Assembly (NCBI GenBank): GCA_019636695.1
Contig: JAHBXD010000005.1
Coordinates: 62,001 to 126,000, forward strand
Source of the DNA: Phycisphaeraceae bacterium
Lineage (GTDB): Bacteria > Planctomycetota > Phycisphaerae > Phycisphaerales > UBA1924
Reading direction: 5' to 3'
DNA: 64,000 bases
The notes beneath the pieces are model-generated. The model was given only the letters and a program-made list of their open reading frames with translations, searched no databases and was not told the origin of the DNA. Positions 25,582-38,173 of this stretch are shown here, one piece after another. Both the position numbers and the translations under genes were made by a program. How positions within the stretch are numbered: position 1 is the first letter of the stretch; each line of letters begins with the position of its first letter.

Positions 25582-27801
25582 TCAGCGTCCGAGTTCTTCG
25601 ATCGCCAGGGCCGCATCGAGCAGGGCCTCGCGGGCCTGGGTCAGTGTGTGCACATAGGCCTGAATAGTGTGCGCAGGATTGCGTTCACGGGCCGAAACAC
25701 CGCGCCCCATGGCGCGCCATTGCCCCGCCGTGGCGTACTCGATTTCCTCGCGAAGCATCGGCAGCATCCACGCGCCGTATCCCGTATTCGGATCGGTGGC
25801 AACGTACATATTCTGGAACCATGGGCGACGCCCCGGGAGCGGTTGGGCCGGCGGGTCGGAGATCCATGCGGCTTCCGCCGCCATGAGCGCCGCGTTGGCT
25901 TTCTCGAGCACATTCCTGGGAAGCCCCTCGGGCATGGCGACCTCTATCGCCGAGGCGAATCGAGCCGCCGCAACCTGCAAGAGTCGGGCGTGAGCATCGA
26001 TCTCGGCGAACTCTGCTGCGAGCGGGGCGTCGTCGAGGAATGACAGCGGCAAGCGAAGTTCGTTTGCGCGTCTGGAAAGATCGAGGAGGTGCCGACGTGT
26101 ATCTACGGCGGTGCGGACATTATCGAGAGGAAGAAGCGGCGCCGACGCGAGCCTTGAGGCAGCAACGAGGGTCATCCGCGTGACCATGAGGGCAGGTTCG
26201 TAGTCTTCGCCCACGACCTTGCGATACCACCGGAGGGTATCGTTGATGCCGTGATAACTTGTGCCTGGGCCCCCACTTGCACTCAACGCCATGCTGGGCA
26301 CGGAAAGAAAGCAGCAGAAGCCGATGTGGTCGCTGCCCCCGCCGAGGTCGCCGATACCGGGTTCTTCCGGGAAGGTGATATCGCGCGTTCTCGATATCCA
26401 GGCATCAAAGACCGAGCGATCGGGCTGGCGAGCCTGGGGAATCGTCCGGCTGGCATCGAGGATAATGCGCTTGAGCGACGGGGTAGCCGAAGCGCCGAAA
26501 TGCGGTCCTGTTGTGGACATATCCAGGTTGATATAGGCGACGGCTTTCTCGCGAAGTTCGGCCGCTCGCCCTTCGACCCATTCGGTCGAACCGATGATGC
26601 CCCATTCTTCGGCGCCCCACGCGGCAAAGAGAATTGTGCGCCTGGGTCGGTGCCCCCGGCGTGCGAGTTCGCCGAATGCGCGAGCGGCTTCGAGCATACA
26701 GATGGTGCCGCTGGTCGGATCGGCAGCGCCGCAGCCCCATGCATCGTGGTGCGATCCGATGATGATCCATCGATCGGGTTCGATTTCGCCGGTGATCCTC
26801 CCGATGACGTTCGCAGTTTTTTTGATCTCTCGCTTCTGCTCGACGTGCACTCGGACACGAAGATCAGGCCCGCCGGTCAAGCGGTAGACGAAGGGAAGCC
26901 CGCCTCGCCAGGCCTGCGGTGCCGGTTCGCCGGTCATGTGCTGCATGATCTCGCGTGCTGCGCCATACCCGATGGGCTGCACAGGAATTCGGAGGAGATT
27001 GGCTTCAAGGGCGCTCCACGGCAGTCGGTCAGCGTCTTCCGTGGCTTCGCGGAGCGGCGTCAACGGATCGCCGGGGTACCCGAGGTTGATGTAGGAACCT
27101 CGCTGGATATGTTCCGGCCCGGCCCAGCCGCCTTCAGGATACTCCAGGCCCTGGACATAACCCGTGTCGGCGGGGTCGGTGTAGACAAGCAGGCCGGCCG
27201 CGCCGGCCTGTTGTGCAAAGACGGCTTTGAATCCGCGGTAGTTCCCCCCGTAGCGGCAGATCACAATCTTGCCTGTGCAATCGATGCCGAGTTCACGCAA
27301 TCGGGCAAAGTCCTCCAGGCGTCCGTAGTTGGCATAGACGACCTCACCGACGACGTCGCCCGATCCGGAGTATGCGGCAAAGCCCGGCCACTGATCTGGG
27401 TGGGCGGTATCTGGGTCGCCGGGGACCGGTGACTCCTTGACCGGCAGCGACATGTGGACTGGAGAAATTATGTCCACCGCGGCCGCGACGGGCGTCGCGA
27501 GCAGCGGCCAGAACTCGTGAATCTCTACCTCAAGGCCCATGTCGCGCATGGCTTCGGCAATGCGTTGAATCTGCCGCTCGTCTCCCGGCGTGCCGGCGAT
27601 GTGGGGTTCCGAAGCGATTTTGTCATGCCATGCACGCAGCGAATCGGCCGTTGCAACCCCTACCAGCGACTGCTCGTAGGCCGCGTAGCGTTCTCGCTGG
27701 GCTGTCGGCCAAAGCGTGAGCGCGTCGATGTCGAGCGCTGGGGGCGTCGCCGACAACACACAGACAAAGGCAGCCGCCACGGTGAGGGCACATCGCTTCA
27801 T
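25582..27801 (-). CDS. M28 family metallopeptidase, glutamate carboxypeptidase II-like
   Basis: The 739-residue exported protein has a signal peptide (1-20), then the three-domain layout of glutamate carboxypeptidase II/transferrin-receptor relatives. A PA domain spans about 115-300. The M28 zinc domain spans about 325-560, with GSHHDAW (His352, Asp353), AADPTSG (Asp361) and WGAEEWG (Glu398-Glu399). A helical dimerisation-like domain fills 570-735. Unlike some relatives, all main metal and catalytic residues appear intact. It probably trims peptides outside the cytoplasm. Its start overlaps the stop of the threonine dehydratase gene upstream (27798-27801), so the two are likely cotranscribed. 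Confidence 0.9.
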   Translation of the reverse strand: MKRCALTVAAAFVCVLSATPPALDIDALTLWPTAQRERYAAYEQSLVGVATADSLRAWHDKIASEPHIAGTPGDERQIQRIAEAMRDMGLEVEIHEFWPLLATPVAAAVDIISPVHMSLPVKESPVPGDPDTAHPDQWPGFAAYSGSGDVVGEVVYANYGRLEDFARLRELGIDCTGKIVICRYGGNYRGFKAVFAQQAGAAGLLVYTDPADTGYVQGLEYPEGGWAGPEHIQRGSYINLGYPGDPLTPLREATEDADRLPWSALEANLLRIPVQPIGYGAAREIMQHMTGEPAPQAWRGGLPFVYRLTGGPDLRVRVHVEQKREIKKTANVIGRITGEIEPDRWIIIGSHHDAWGCGAADPTSGTICMLEAARAFGELARRGHRPRRTILFAAWGAEEWGIIGSTEWVEGRAAELREKAVAYINLDMSTTGPHFGASATPSLKRIILDASRTIPQARQPDRSVFDAWISRTRDITFPEEPGIGDLGGGSDHIGFCCFLSVPSMALSASGGPGTSYHGINDTLRWYRKVVGEDYEPALMVTRMTLVAASRLASAPLLPLDNVRTAVDTRRHLLDLSRRANELRLPLSFLDDAPLAAEFAEIDAHARLLQVAAARFASAIEVAMPEGLPRNVLEKANAALMAAEAAWISDPPAQPLPGRRPWFQNMYVATDPNTGYGAWMLPMLREEIEYATAGQWRAMGRGVSARERNPAHTIQAYVHTLTQAREALLDAALAIEELGR

Positions 27802-28838
27802 GCGGAGTCCTTTGAGGCCGAGCCTCGTATCAGATCGGCGAGCTGGTCAAGATCGACATTGCCGCCCGAGAGCACCACCCCGATGCGCCGACCGCGAAGC
27901 ATCCCGGGCTGCGTGCGGGCAAGCCCCAACGCCGCGGCGAACGCAAGCGCGCCGGTCGGCTCGATGACGATTTTCATGCGCTGCATGGCCCATTTCATCG
28001 CGACGATAAGGTCATCATCCGAGACCGTGATGATGTCATGCACATGGCGAGCCACGATCGAGAACGTGTACTTTCCGAGCGAGGGTGTGCGGGCACCGTC
28101 GGCGATCGTCTGAGGGTTCGAGACGGTGTGCAGCACGCCGGTACGAAAACTGCGGGCGGCATCGTCGGCGGCTTCCGGCTCGACACCCACGACGCGGCAG
28201 TCGGGCGAAAGCTCGCTCGCGGCAACCGCACACCCTGAAAGCAGCCCCCCACCGCCGCAGCAGATCAGCAACAGATCGAGCGGCCCGGCGTCTTCGAGAA
28301 GTTCGAGCGCAACGGTGCCCTGACCGGCAATCACATGCGGATGGTCGTACGGCGAAATGATCTCGAGCGCGTATTCATCCGCAAGACGGCGACCGACCTC
28401 TTCTCGCACCTGCGTGTGCCGGTCATACGTGACGATTCGGCTTCCGGGCGGCGCGCCATCCAGATAGCCCCGGGTTGCCTGCATTTTGATGCGAGGGGCG
28501 TCTTCCGGCATCACGATCACAGCGCGAATGCCGAGCAGAGCCGCGGAGAGCGCGACTGCCTGGGCATGATTCCCGCTTGAGTATGTCAGCACGCCGCTTG
28601 CTCGCGAGCTGGAAGCCAGCCGGCTGAGGGCGTTGTACGCACCACGAAATTTGAAAGCACCGATACGTTGAAAACACTCGGCCTTCAGAAATACCGATGC
28701 ACCGGTGAGCGCATCGAGCGCACGCGATCGAAGAATCGGTGTTCGATGTGCAACTCCGGCAAGGCGATCCGCCGCTGACCGCACGTCGGCAAACGTGACG
28801 GCCCGGGCCAGCGCTGGATCTGGGCGTACATCGGACAT
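27798..28838 (-). CDS. threonine/serine dehydratase (PLP-dependent)
   Basis: The 346-residue fold-type II PLP enzyme has the cofactor lysine in FKFRGAYNAL, SSGNHAQAVAL (cofactor-binding SGNHxQ), CGGGGLLSGC (phosphate-binding glycine loop) and LSGGNVDLDQL at the C-terminus. The family deaminates threonine to 2-oxobutyrate or serine to pyruvate, and some members are serine racemases. No ACT regulatory domain is present, which points to the catabolic or racemase type rather than biosynthetic IlvA. A -10-like TATGCT (complement of 28847-28852) lies 8 nt before the ATG. The M28 peptidase gene follows with a 4-bp overlap, suggesting linked peptide and amino acid use. Confidence 0.9.
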   Translation of the reverse strand: MSDVRPDPALARAVTFADVRSAADRLAGVAHRTPILRSRALDALTGASVFLKAECFQRIGAFKFRGAYNALSRLASSSRASGVLTYSSGNHAQAVALSAALLGIRAVIVMPEDAPRIKMQATRGYLDGAPPGSRIVTYDRHTQVREEVGRRLADEYALEIISPYDHPHVIAGQGTVALELLEDAGPLDLLLICCGGGGLLSGCAVAASELSPDCRVVGVEPEAADDAARSFRTGVLHTVSNPQTIADGARTPSLGKYTFSIVARHVHDIITVSDDDLIVAMKWAMQRMKIVIEPTGALAFAAALGLARTQPGMLRGRRIGVVLSGGNVDLDQLADLIRGSASKDSA

Positions 28839-28936
28839 CGCCGGTCAGCATACTCCATCACACTGCACAACTGCGACCTTGTGCGGCGAAAATGCGATCG
28901 GCCGTGATCTGTATTTTGTGATGTGCTGACGTAATA

Positions 28937-28963
28937 CCGCGGCGGGAAAATGTCCCGCCGCGG
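28937..28963 (-). terminator. likely terminator of the rpsL-rpsG unit
   Basis: Perfect 11-bp stem CCGCGGCGGGA (28937-28947) with TCCCGCCGCGG (28953-28963) and a 5-nt loop, 26 bp past the rpsG stop on the minus strand. The trailing bases (TATTA) form only a weak U-tract. Confidence 0.55.
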
Positions 28964-28988
28964 CAGAGGTCGGAGTGGGTATCCCGTA

Positions 28989-29480
28989 TCAGGCGAAGTG
29001 GGCAAAGGCGCGGTTGGCCTCGGCCATGCGGTGCACCTGCTCGCGGGTAGCGATGGCCTTCCCCTCGCCCTTTGCTGCCGCGTACAGCTCGTCGGCCAGT
29101 CGGCTGGCCATCGGCCGCCCGCGCTCGGAACGCGAGGCCTGGATGATCCAACGGAAACTGAGCGACTGCTGACGGCGCTTGTTGACCTGCATGGGCACCT
29201 GGTAGTTCGCGCCACCGATGCGCTTCGAGCGCACTTCGACGTAGGGCTTGACCTTTTCGATGGCCATGTGGAAGACGTCGATCGCTTCCTTCGGGGCGTT
29301 CGGATCGGTCTCGCGGGAGAGCTTGTCCTGGATAATTTCGATCGCGTCGTACACGACCCGCTGCGCGGTGGCCTTGCGACCATCGCTCATCACGCAGTTG
29401 ATGAACTTCGAAAGCGTCAGATCCGCGAACTTCGGATCCGGGCGCAACTGTGCTTCACTGTGGGTCCAACGACCTGCCAT
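28989..29480 (-). CDS. rpsG: 30S ribosomal protein S7
   Basis: The 163-residue protein nucleates 16S rRNA folding in the head of the small subunit. Typical S7 segments are visible: LTLSKFINCVMSDGRK, AIDVFHMAIEKVKPYVEVRSKRIGGANYQVP, and the C-terminal RMAEANRAFAHFA. It is slightly longer than the 156-residue norm. An extension to 29534 is possible, but MAGRW at 29480 is the usual start region, with a GAGGAGA element at about 29485-29491. rpsL lies 172 bp upstream. fusA and tuf, usually next in the str operon, are not present here. Confidence 0.96.
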   Translation of the reverse strand: MAGRWTHSEAQLRPDPKFADLTLSKFINCVMSDGRKATAQRVVYDAIEIIQDKLSRETDPNAPKEAIDVFHMAIEKVKPYVEVRSKRIGGANYQVPMQVNKRRQQSLSFRWIIQASRSERGRPMASRLADELYAAAKGEGKAIATREQVHRMAEANRAFAHFA

Positions 29481-29652
29481 GACATCTCCTCGGCTCATCT
29501 GCCCGGAAGCCAACGCCCCCGAACTCACGTTCACCGGAGGTGGTGCCTCCGATTACTTGCCGGATTCCGCGGCGACCTGCCGCGACAATCCGCCGTCACG
29601 ACGACGACGGAAGGAACTTCTGCTCCGCATGGCCACCGGCCAGCGGAAGGGT

Positions 29653-30027
<375 letters not shown>

Positions 30028-30135
30028 GCAGGGTCTCTGTCAGGGGTGCACTTGGACGGGAAGTTTAGCGCCCCCCCGTCACGTGGCAAGGGCGACGGCC
30101 CGATCAGCCGGGCATCCGAGGGGGTATTCTGGGGC

Positions 30136-30453
30136 ATGCCACACGATCACCCGTCAATCACGGTCACGGCTTTTCAAGATTTGATTCGCCAGAGGTACTA
30201 CGCCACGGACTCGGCCAGGGGAATCCCCGGTACGTTCATGTGGTTCATCGAAGAGGTTGGGGAACTTTCGACCGCTCTGATGGAAAATGCCCCAGGGAAA
30301 ACCCCAACTGAAACCCAACGCGCCAACCTATCTGAGGAGTTTGCTGACGTACTCGCTTGGCTGATGACCCTCGCCAACATCGCAGGGGTAGATCTCGCCG
30401 CGGCGCTGAGCAAATACACCGATCCTGACCGGGTCAAGGGTGTCAAAGACTGA
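30136..30453 (+). CDS. MazG-like nucleotide pyrophosphohydrolase
   Basis: The 105-residue helical protein matches the all-alpha NTP pyrophosphatase (MazG/iMazG) group. The metal-binding pattern is visible as FIEEVGELSTAL (E-x-x-E), followed by NLSEEFADVLAWLMTLANIAGVDLAAAL (EExxD). These enzymes remove pyrophosphate from (d)NTPs, often non-canonical ones. A -10-like TATTCT (30125-30130) lies 5 nt before the ATG, predicting a leaderless transcript. The open frame continues far upstream through the ribosomal genes, but that part is an antisense shadow. Confidence 0.88.
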   Translation: MPHDHPSITVTAFQDLIRQRYYATDSARGIPGTFMWFIEEVGELSTALMENAPGKTPTETQRANLSEEFADVLAWLMTLANIAGVDLAAALSKYTDPDRVKGVKD

Positions 30454-30560
30454 TCGGTGCGTTCGGGGTTTGAGAAGTTATCCTTCAGGAAATCCTGAAC
30501 GAGCTGGAATGGCCGGATGCCCGTTCCACTGAACCATGGTGGCCGATTGTGGAAACCACC

Positions 30561-31073
30561 TCAGAGCCAGCGATCTACACGCTGCTTGTATTTGACGTAC
30601 GCCTCGCCGAAACGGCTTTCGAGATAACGCTCTTCCCGAAGAATCACCCCGACATTGACCACAAGAAAGGCCACGAGCGCGGTGACAAGCAACCAGGCGC
30701 TCCCGGTCAAGGCTGCCAGCCCGATGTGGATCATCGTGAAGGCGAGATACATCGGGTTCCGCGTCATCCGATATGGCCCGGTGACAACAACGCACGATGA
30801 AGCCCGCGAAGTCGCGATCGCGGTATGGGCGGCACGCAACGAACCTACGGCCCAGACAAACAACCCCGCGCCCAACACACACAACACAATGCCGACCCAT
30901 GGGCCGATTGAACTGGGAATCCATCGTGCCGGCCACTGGGCTTCAAGGCCGATGCCAATCAAGATCGACCCAAGATAAAGCAGTGGAGGCGGCATCAACA
31001 CGCCGGCCGTGCCCCTCGAAACTGCAGTGGCGGAGGGCGTCGATTCCTGCGGATTGGACAATTGATCGTTCAT
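30561..31073 (-). CDS. isoprenylcysteine carboxyl methyltransferase-like membrane protein
   Basis: The 170-residue protein has about four membrane segments and the C-terminal signature of the ICMT/phospholipid methyltransferase-like family: GPYRMTRNPMYLAF (binds S-adenosylmethionine), and EERYLESRFGEAYVKYKQRVDRWL. Bacterial members methylate unknown small or lipid substrates; no specific role can be given. ATG 31073 is used rather than the in-frame start at 31106. It lies 10 bp downstream of the stop of the P-type ATPase gene on the same strand, so they are probably cotranscribed. Confidence 0.85.
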   Translation of the reverse strand: MNDQLSNPQESTPSATAVSRGTAGVLMPPPLLYLGSILIGIGLEAQWPARWIPSSIGPWVGIVLCVLGAGLFVWAVGSLRAAHTAIATSRASSCVVVTGPYRMTRNPMYLAFTMIHIGLAALTGSAWLLVTALVAFLVVNVGVILREERYLESRFGEAYVKYKQRVDRWL

Positions 31074-31083
31074 GGTCGCAGGA

Positions 31084-33138
31084 TCATTGCATCGTTGCCC
31101 CTGCAAGGGCGGATTCTGGCTGTGGAGTGTCGGAATCCGCAGACTTCACAGCGGGAGCCTCGGACCGCAGAGGCGCCACCCAGAGCAGCCGGAGCGAGTT
31201 GAGCACCACGACGAGCGTGCCGCCCTCGTGCGCCAGGACACCCAGGCCGAGCGAAACGCGTAACCCGATCAATGAGCCGATCACCGTCAGCAACCCCATG
31301 ACCACGATCACCGACAGCGCGAAAAGAATATTGGCCTTGACAATTGCGCGGGCTCGTCGGGCTAGCCGAACCGCCCACGGCACGACCGCCAGATCATCGC
31401 TCAGGAGGACGATATCCGCCGACTCGAGCGCGGCATCCGAGCCGATCGACCCGATTGCAATCGAAACATCGGCCATAGCCAGAGCCGGCGCATCATTGAC
31501 CCCATCACCGATGACGCCGACCGCGCTTCGGCGACCCTTGGCGCGAGTTTTCATCTCGCGCACCGCTTCTACTTTCTGTTCCGGCAGCAGTTCGGCATCC
31601 CATTCGTCAAGTTCAAGTGCCTCGGCCACGTGACGAGCGGTCACACGATTGTCGCCGGTCAGCATACGGAGCGGCCGAATTCCCAGGGCGTGCATGTCAT
31701 GCACCATGCGTTCGGCGCCTGGGCGGACAGAGTCGGACAGCACCAGAACCCCGGCCTCCCCGGTCTCGCCGCCGATGCCACACCTTGCCACGACGGTGCC
31801 GATATTGCCGCGGGAGCGGATCGTCTCCAGCGTTTCACGGATGTGTGCCCGCAGACAAGTAGGAATGCACGGTTCCGTGAAGGCGAAGTTTCCAACCACG
31901 GCCGACTCGCCCTGGACGATGCCCTTGATCCCCCGCCCGGCAACGGCCTGCACCTTCTCGGCCTGAGCGTGAGAAATGCCCCGCTCGGCAGCACCCTGCA
32001 CGATGGCGACGGCAAGCGGGTGGGTCGAGTCAACCTCTAACGCCGCGGCCAACGCCAACAGTGATTTTTCGTCAGACCACCCCGCAGGATGCAGATCGGT
32101 CAGCCGCGGGCGACCGATTGTGAGCGTGCCGGTTTTGTCAAAGCAGACCGAGCCGAGGCGGCTCAGTCGCTCGATGGCGTCGCCCCCTTTGAAGAGCACA
32201 CCCGCACGCGCGCCGCGCGCGATTGCCGCGAGCGTCGCGGTCGGGGTGGCGATGATGAGCGCACACGGTGAGGCAACGATGAGCAGGGTGATCGCTGTAT
32301 ACGCGGCATCGGCTGCTGTTCGCTGCACAACGAGCCACCATATGAAGAAGATCGCCGTGCTTACGAGCAGCACGCTAATGGTGTAGGGCTGGCTGAAGCG
32401 ATCGATCACGCGCTGGACAGGCTCCCGGAGTTCTCTCGCCTGCGTGACCAGGTGCAGAATGCGTTGGAGGCTGCTTTCGGAGGCTGACCGAGCAACCCGC
32501 GCGATGATCGGGGCATCGCGATTGATTGTGCCCGCGTAGATCATGTCACCGGGTGATGCCGTACGAGGCACGCTCTCGCCCGTAAGGGTGCTCTGATCCA
32601 GTGCGGAAACGCCCTCAAGAATCACCGCATCGACCGGGACGTTATCGCCGGGACGAATCTTGATGTGTTCTCCCGGCTGGAGGTCTTCGGGTGGGCATTC
32701 CACCCATACCCCGTTTCGCTCGACCAGAGCGCCCGTAGGCATGAGCGCGTGAATGGCCTCGATCTCACGCCGGGTCCGCACCATCGCGCGGCTCTCGAGT
32801 GCCCCTGAGAGGACAAAGAGAAAGAGCAGCAGCGCCCCTTCTTCCGGATGCCCCACCGCTGCGGCGAACCCCGCGCCCAGAATCATCAGGACATCAATGT
32901 CAATTTTTCGACTGGCGATGGCGTGAAAGGCCTTGGGCGCCCCATAGACAAAACCTATTGCCAGGCTGATCCATGCTGGGATATCCGCCCAATCGAGTTT
33001 AAGGAGGAACCGCATCACCACGTGAACCAAGAGCAAGGCTCCGGCACACAACGATGCCGCAAGGGCTCCGGGAGGTTCCCACGGGCCGGGATTATCCCGT
33101 TTGGCCTGGTCAACTTGGGAAGGGTCGAGATCGCGCAT
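31084..33138 (-). CDS. P1B-4-type heavy-metal-transporting ATPase
   Basis: The 684-residue ion pump has the phosphorylation site DKTGTLTIG, the TGES actuator motif (STLTGESVP), the HP locus (DSTHPLAVAI) and the hinge GDGVNDAPALAMADVSIA. The membrane metal site reads SPC (ASPCALIIATP), and a late helix carries HEGGTLVVVLNSLRLL. The SPC plus HEGGT pair defines the P1B-4 group (CoaT/CtpD/PfeT), which exports Co2+, Fe2+ or related divalent metals. As usual for that group, there is no N-terminal metal-binding domain and only six membrane helices are expected. The C-terminal 25 residues are hydrophilic. It is upstream of an ICMT-like gene and divergent from a DMT transporter. Confidence 0.93.
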   Translation of the reverse strand: MRDLDPSQVDQAKRDNPGPWEPPGALAASLCAGALLLVHVVMRFLLKLDWADIPAWISLAIGFVYGAPKAFHAIASRKIDIDVLMILGAGFAAAVGHPEEGALLLFLFVLSGALESRAMVRTRREIEAIHALMPTGALVERNGVWVECPPEDLQPGEHIKIRPGDNVPVDAVILEGVSALDQSTLTGESVPRTASPGDMIYAGTINRDAPIIARVARSASESSLQRILHLVTQARELREPVQRVIDRFSQPYTISVLLVSTAIFFIWWLVVQRTAADAAYTAITLLIVASPCALIIATPTATLAAIARGARAGVLFKGGDAIERLSRLGSVCFDKTGTLTIGRPRLTDLHPAGWSDEKSLLALAAALEVDSTHPLAVAIVQGAAERGISHAQAEKVQAVAGRGIKGIVQGESAVVGNFAFTEPCIPTCLRAHIRETLETIRSRGNIGTVVARCGIGGETGEAGVLVLSDSVRPGAERMVHDMHALGIRPLRMLTGDNRVTARHVAEALELDEWDAELLPEQKVEAVREMKTRAKGRRSAVGVIGDGVNDAPALAMADVSIAIGSIGSDAALESADIVLLSDDLAVVPWAVRLARRARAIVKANILFALSVIVVMGLLTVIGSLIGLRVSLGLGVLAHEGGTLVVVLNSLRLLWVAPLRSEAPAVKSADSDTPQPESALAGATMQ

Positions 33139-33257
33139 AGATCGTGAGCAGTAAGGCTAGGGGATCAGACTGCCCCTTGGCCAAAGGCCGCCAAGCAAAG
33201 AGAATCTCGTGGAACACCCCGATCTTCCCGGAGGGCGACCTACGCTCTCGGCCCGGC

Positions 33258-34202
33258 ATGAACCAGACCACCGCTCATCACGGCCGAGGGATTGGTGTGC
33301 TCGCGGCGGTGATGACGCTGGTGGGGTGGTCGAGCGTCCCGCTGTTCATCAAGTACTTTTCGGAGAGCATCGATGCCTGGACGAGCAACGGCTGGCGATA
33401 CGGCTTCAGCGCGCTGATCTGGCTTCCGGTCGCGTTGCTAGGCATCTCTCGCGGCACGTTGCCTCGGAGCGTGTGGCGGGCAGCGTTGATTCCGGCGTTT
33501 TTCAACAGCGCTGGTCAAATCTGCTTCACGCTTTCTTTTTATCTTCTCGACCCGGCGCTGGTGACTTTTGCGCTGAGGATTCAAATTGTCTTCGTCACCA
33601 TCGGCGCAGCCATGCTGTTTCCGCAGGAACGGCGGATCATCCGCTCACCGATGTACTTAGTCGGATTGGCCGTATTGATGATCGGCACGATGGCAACCGT
33701 GTCGCTGGATGAGACGTTCGGTGAGAAAAGTTCGACTCTCGGGGTGGTGCTGGCTTGTGCATCGGGGGCTTTCTTCGCCGGATACGGTCTGGCCGTTCGC
33801 ACCTGCATGAAGGGGGTACGTGCAATCCCGGCCTTTGCGGTAATAAGCCAGTACACCGCGGGCGTGATGCTGTTGCTCATGCTGATCTTGGGTGACGGAA
33901 TGGGATCCGGAGCCGTGACCGCGCTCGATGCGGAACAGTTTTTCTGGCTTCTGGCTTCGGCGATCATCGGCATCGCGCTCGGGCATGTCTTTTATTACAT
34001 CGCGATCGAAAGGCTGGGGGTAGCACCCACAGCCGGACTCATCCAACTTCAGCCTTTCTGCGTAGGCGCAGCCGAAAGCATGCTCCCGTATTTCAAGCGA
34101 TCACTCACGATCTGGCAATGGGTGTCGGGGGCGGTGGCCGTGTCAGGAGCAGGGATCGTGCTGCGTGTCCAGCACATCATGACGCGCAAGAGGGACCGTT
34201 AG
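33258..34202 (+). CDS. DMT-family (EamA) transporter
   Basis: The 314-residue membrane protein has ten predicted helices in two EamA repeats. The first covers about residues 10-140 (GVLAAVMTLVGWSSVPLFIKYF...). The second covers about 165-305 and contains ALGHVFYYIAIERLGVAPTAGLIQLQPF, a typical end of EamA permeases. Substrates in this superfamily are metabolites or drugs and cannot be predicted here. The frame is open to 33144; ATG 33258 opens just before helix 1. Its last four bases overlap the stop of the convergent sixA gene. Confidence 0.88.
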   Translation: MNQTTAHHGRGIGVLAAVMTLVGWSSVPLFIKYFSESIDAWTSNGWRYGFSALIWLPVALLGISRGTLPRSVWRAALIPAFFNSAGQICFTLSFYLLDPALVTFALRIQIVFVTIGAAMLFPQERRIIRSPMYLVGLAVLMIGTMATVSLDETFGEKSSTLGVVLACASGAFFAGYGLAVRTCMKGVRAIPAFAVISQYTAGVMLLLMLILGDGMGSGAVTALDAEQFFWLLASAIIGIALGHVFYYIAIERLGVAPTAGLIQLQPFCVGAAESMLPYFKRSLTIWQWVSGAVAVSGAGIVLRVQHIMTRKRDR

Positions 34203-34672
34203 TCGGATTCGTCGAGCCGCCTCAGTTCAAGCAAACGCGCTTTTCCCGGCTCGGCGGCGGGGGAACATTCGAGAACGGCCATTTCGCCGGTACGAAGCCT
34301 CGCGGATGCGCCGATGCCCTGGCACATCAGGCCGGTGAAGTCCTCAAAGTGCGGGTTGTGGCCGACCAGGGCGAGCACGCCCACCGAGGCATTCCGGCGA
34401 ACGACTTCGAGCACATCAGAGGGCCTGCGCCCGGTAGCGAGCATCGGCTCGACCGCCGCAGGGCAATCTATCGACTCCGCGATCGCGCTGGCCGTTTCGA
34501 CAGCGCGGAGGATCGGGCTATGCAGCAAGAGGAGTGGCGGCTGGTCTGCAGCGAGTGAGCGTCCGAGCCAGCGGGCTTGTCTCCAGCCGCGATCGGTAAG
34601 CGGTCGCAGATCGTCAGTGTGACCGCTCGGTGCGGGGTGCGCTTTGCCGTGGCGGATGACATAGAGGCGCAT
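34199..34672 (-). CDS. sixA: phosphohistidine phosphatase SixA
   Basis: The 157-residue protein is a small histidine phosphatase. The RHG motif sits at the N-terminus (LYVIRHGKAHP), followed by PLTDRGWRQARWLGR, SPILRAVETA and the second catalytic His in ALVGHNPHFEDF. SixA removes phosphate from phosphohistidine, for example in histidine phosphotransfer proteins. It lies downstream of no obvious partner: the 3' ends of sixA and the DMT transporter overlap by 4 bp, and the rRNA terminator lies 23 bp upstream. Confidence 0.92.
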   Translation of the reverse strand: MRLYVIRHGKAHPAPSGHTDDLRPLTDRGWRQARWLGRSLAADQPPLLLLHSPILRAVETASAIAESIDCPAAVEPMLATGRRPSDVLEVVRRNASVGVLALVGHNPHFEDFTGLMCQGIGASARLRTGEMAVLECSPAAEPGKARLLELRRLDESD

Positions 34673-34694
34673 GGAGACCTCACGGAGGGTGAGT

Positions 34695-34736
34695 GAAAAA
34701 GAACAAGACCCCCGCCAGGTTTACCTGGCAGGGGTC
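34695..34736 (-). terminator. rho-independent terminator of the 23S-5S rRNA unit
   Basis: Read on the minus strand, GACCCC-T-GCCAGG pairs with CCTGGC-G-GGGGTC around a TAAA loop (34707-34736), followed by a T-rich tail ending in TTTTT (34696-34700). It starts 6 nt after the 5S 3' end. Confidence 0.88.
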
Positions 34737-34741
34737 GGCTC

Positions 34742-34843
34742 CGGCGATCACCTACTTTCCCGCAGTGCAGTATCATCGGCAGCCTGGGCTTAACTGCTGT
34801 GTTCGGGATGGGAACAGGTGTTTCCCCAGGCTTATCATCACCG
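34742..34843 (-). rRNA. rrf: 5S ribosomal RNA
   Basis: The minus strand carries the conserved 5S core (CCCATCCCGAACA, TACTGC, GGGAAAGTAGGTGATCGCCGG). The ends were set by helix I: CGGTGAT at the 5' end pairs with ATCGCCG at the 3' end. The exact ends may differ by a few bases. It lies about 165 bp downstream of the 23S gene in the same transcription unit. Confidence 0.95.
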
Positions 34844-35008
34844 AAAATCGTCGTTCATGGTTTTCACCATGCCGACGATGAACGCGGAAATCTCCGCGGT
34901 CATCGGATAGGAAGAGAACGAGAGCCGATTATATCGTGGATGCGATATGGATCGTGTGTCGAGCGAAGCTCGACGACCAGAGCCGAAGCCGTAGTCGGCG
35001 CGGCGTCT

Positions 35009-37787
<2,779 letters not shown>

Positions 37788-38097
37788 GGACGTCGAAGAC
37801 GACCAGAGGCACAACCTGCCACGCCATATGACATTCACGAGATACTCGGCTCTAACAACTTCGCCGCCAACGCACGAACACTCCCGACATCCCGTCAAGA
37901 TCACTCCTGACGAGATCTCGAACGTTCGCACCGCGGCGAAGTCCGCTCTCTTCCGTATCCGATTGTCAAAGTGCACGCGAGCGGGATACCCGGCCGCGCC
38001 GCCGGAAACGCCCCTGCGCTTCCGACATTTCGAACCAACCTGCCGGCCATTCGACAGTCGGTTAGCTCGATGCCGCCTCCCGAAGAAGGCGGAAGAG
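37788..38097. other. leader of the 23S-5S unit
   Basis: About 300 bp of untranslated leader lie between the predicted promoter and 23S. No tRNA or 16S sequence and no credible gene was found. It may hold antitermination signals, but no clear boxA was identified. Confidence 0.5.
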
Positions 38098-38125
38098 ACT
38101 CTAGGCAATCACTGCGGAAGGTCAA
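38098..38125 (-). promoter_or_regulatory. promoter of the 23S-5S rRNA unit
   Basis: Minus strand: -35 TTGACC (38120-38125), a 16-bp spacer, -10 TAGAGT (38098-38103). The predicted start near 38090 gives a leader of about 300 nt. The same TTGACC box precedes tRNA-His and tRNA-Cys. Confidence 0.5.
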
Positions 38126-38173
38126 GGGCTGAAGAAGATTCTCTCAGTCATCCACAGGCAATCCTCAGACCGA

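Noticed and set aside
26251-27432. A 393-codon plus-strand frame opposite the M28 peptidase gene.
   Set aside because: Antisense to a gene with intact zinc-site motifs and a signal peptide; no supporting feature of its own.
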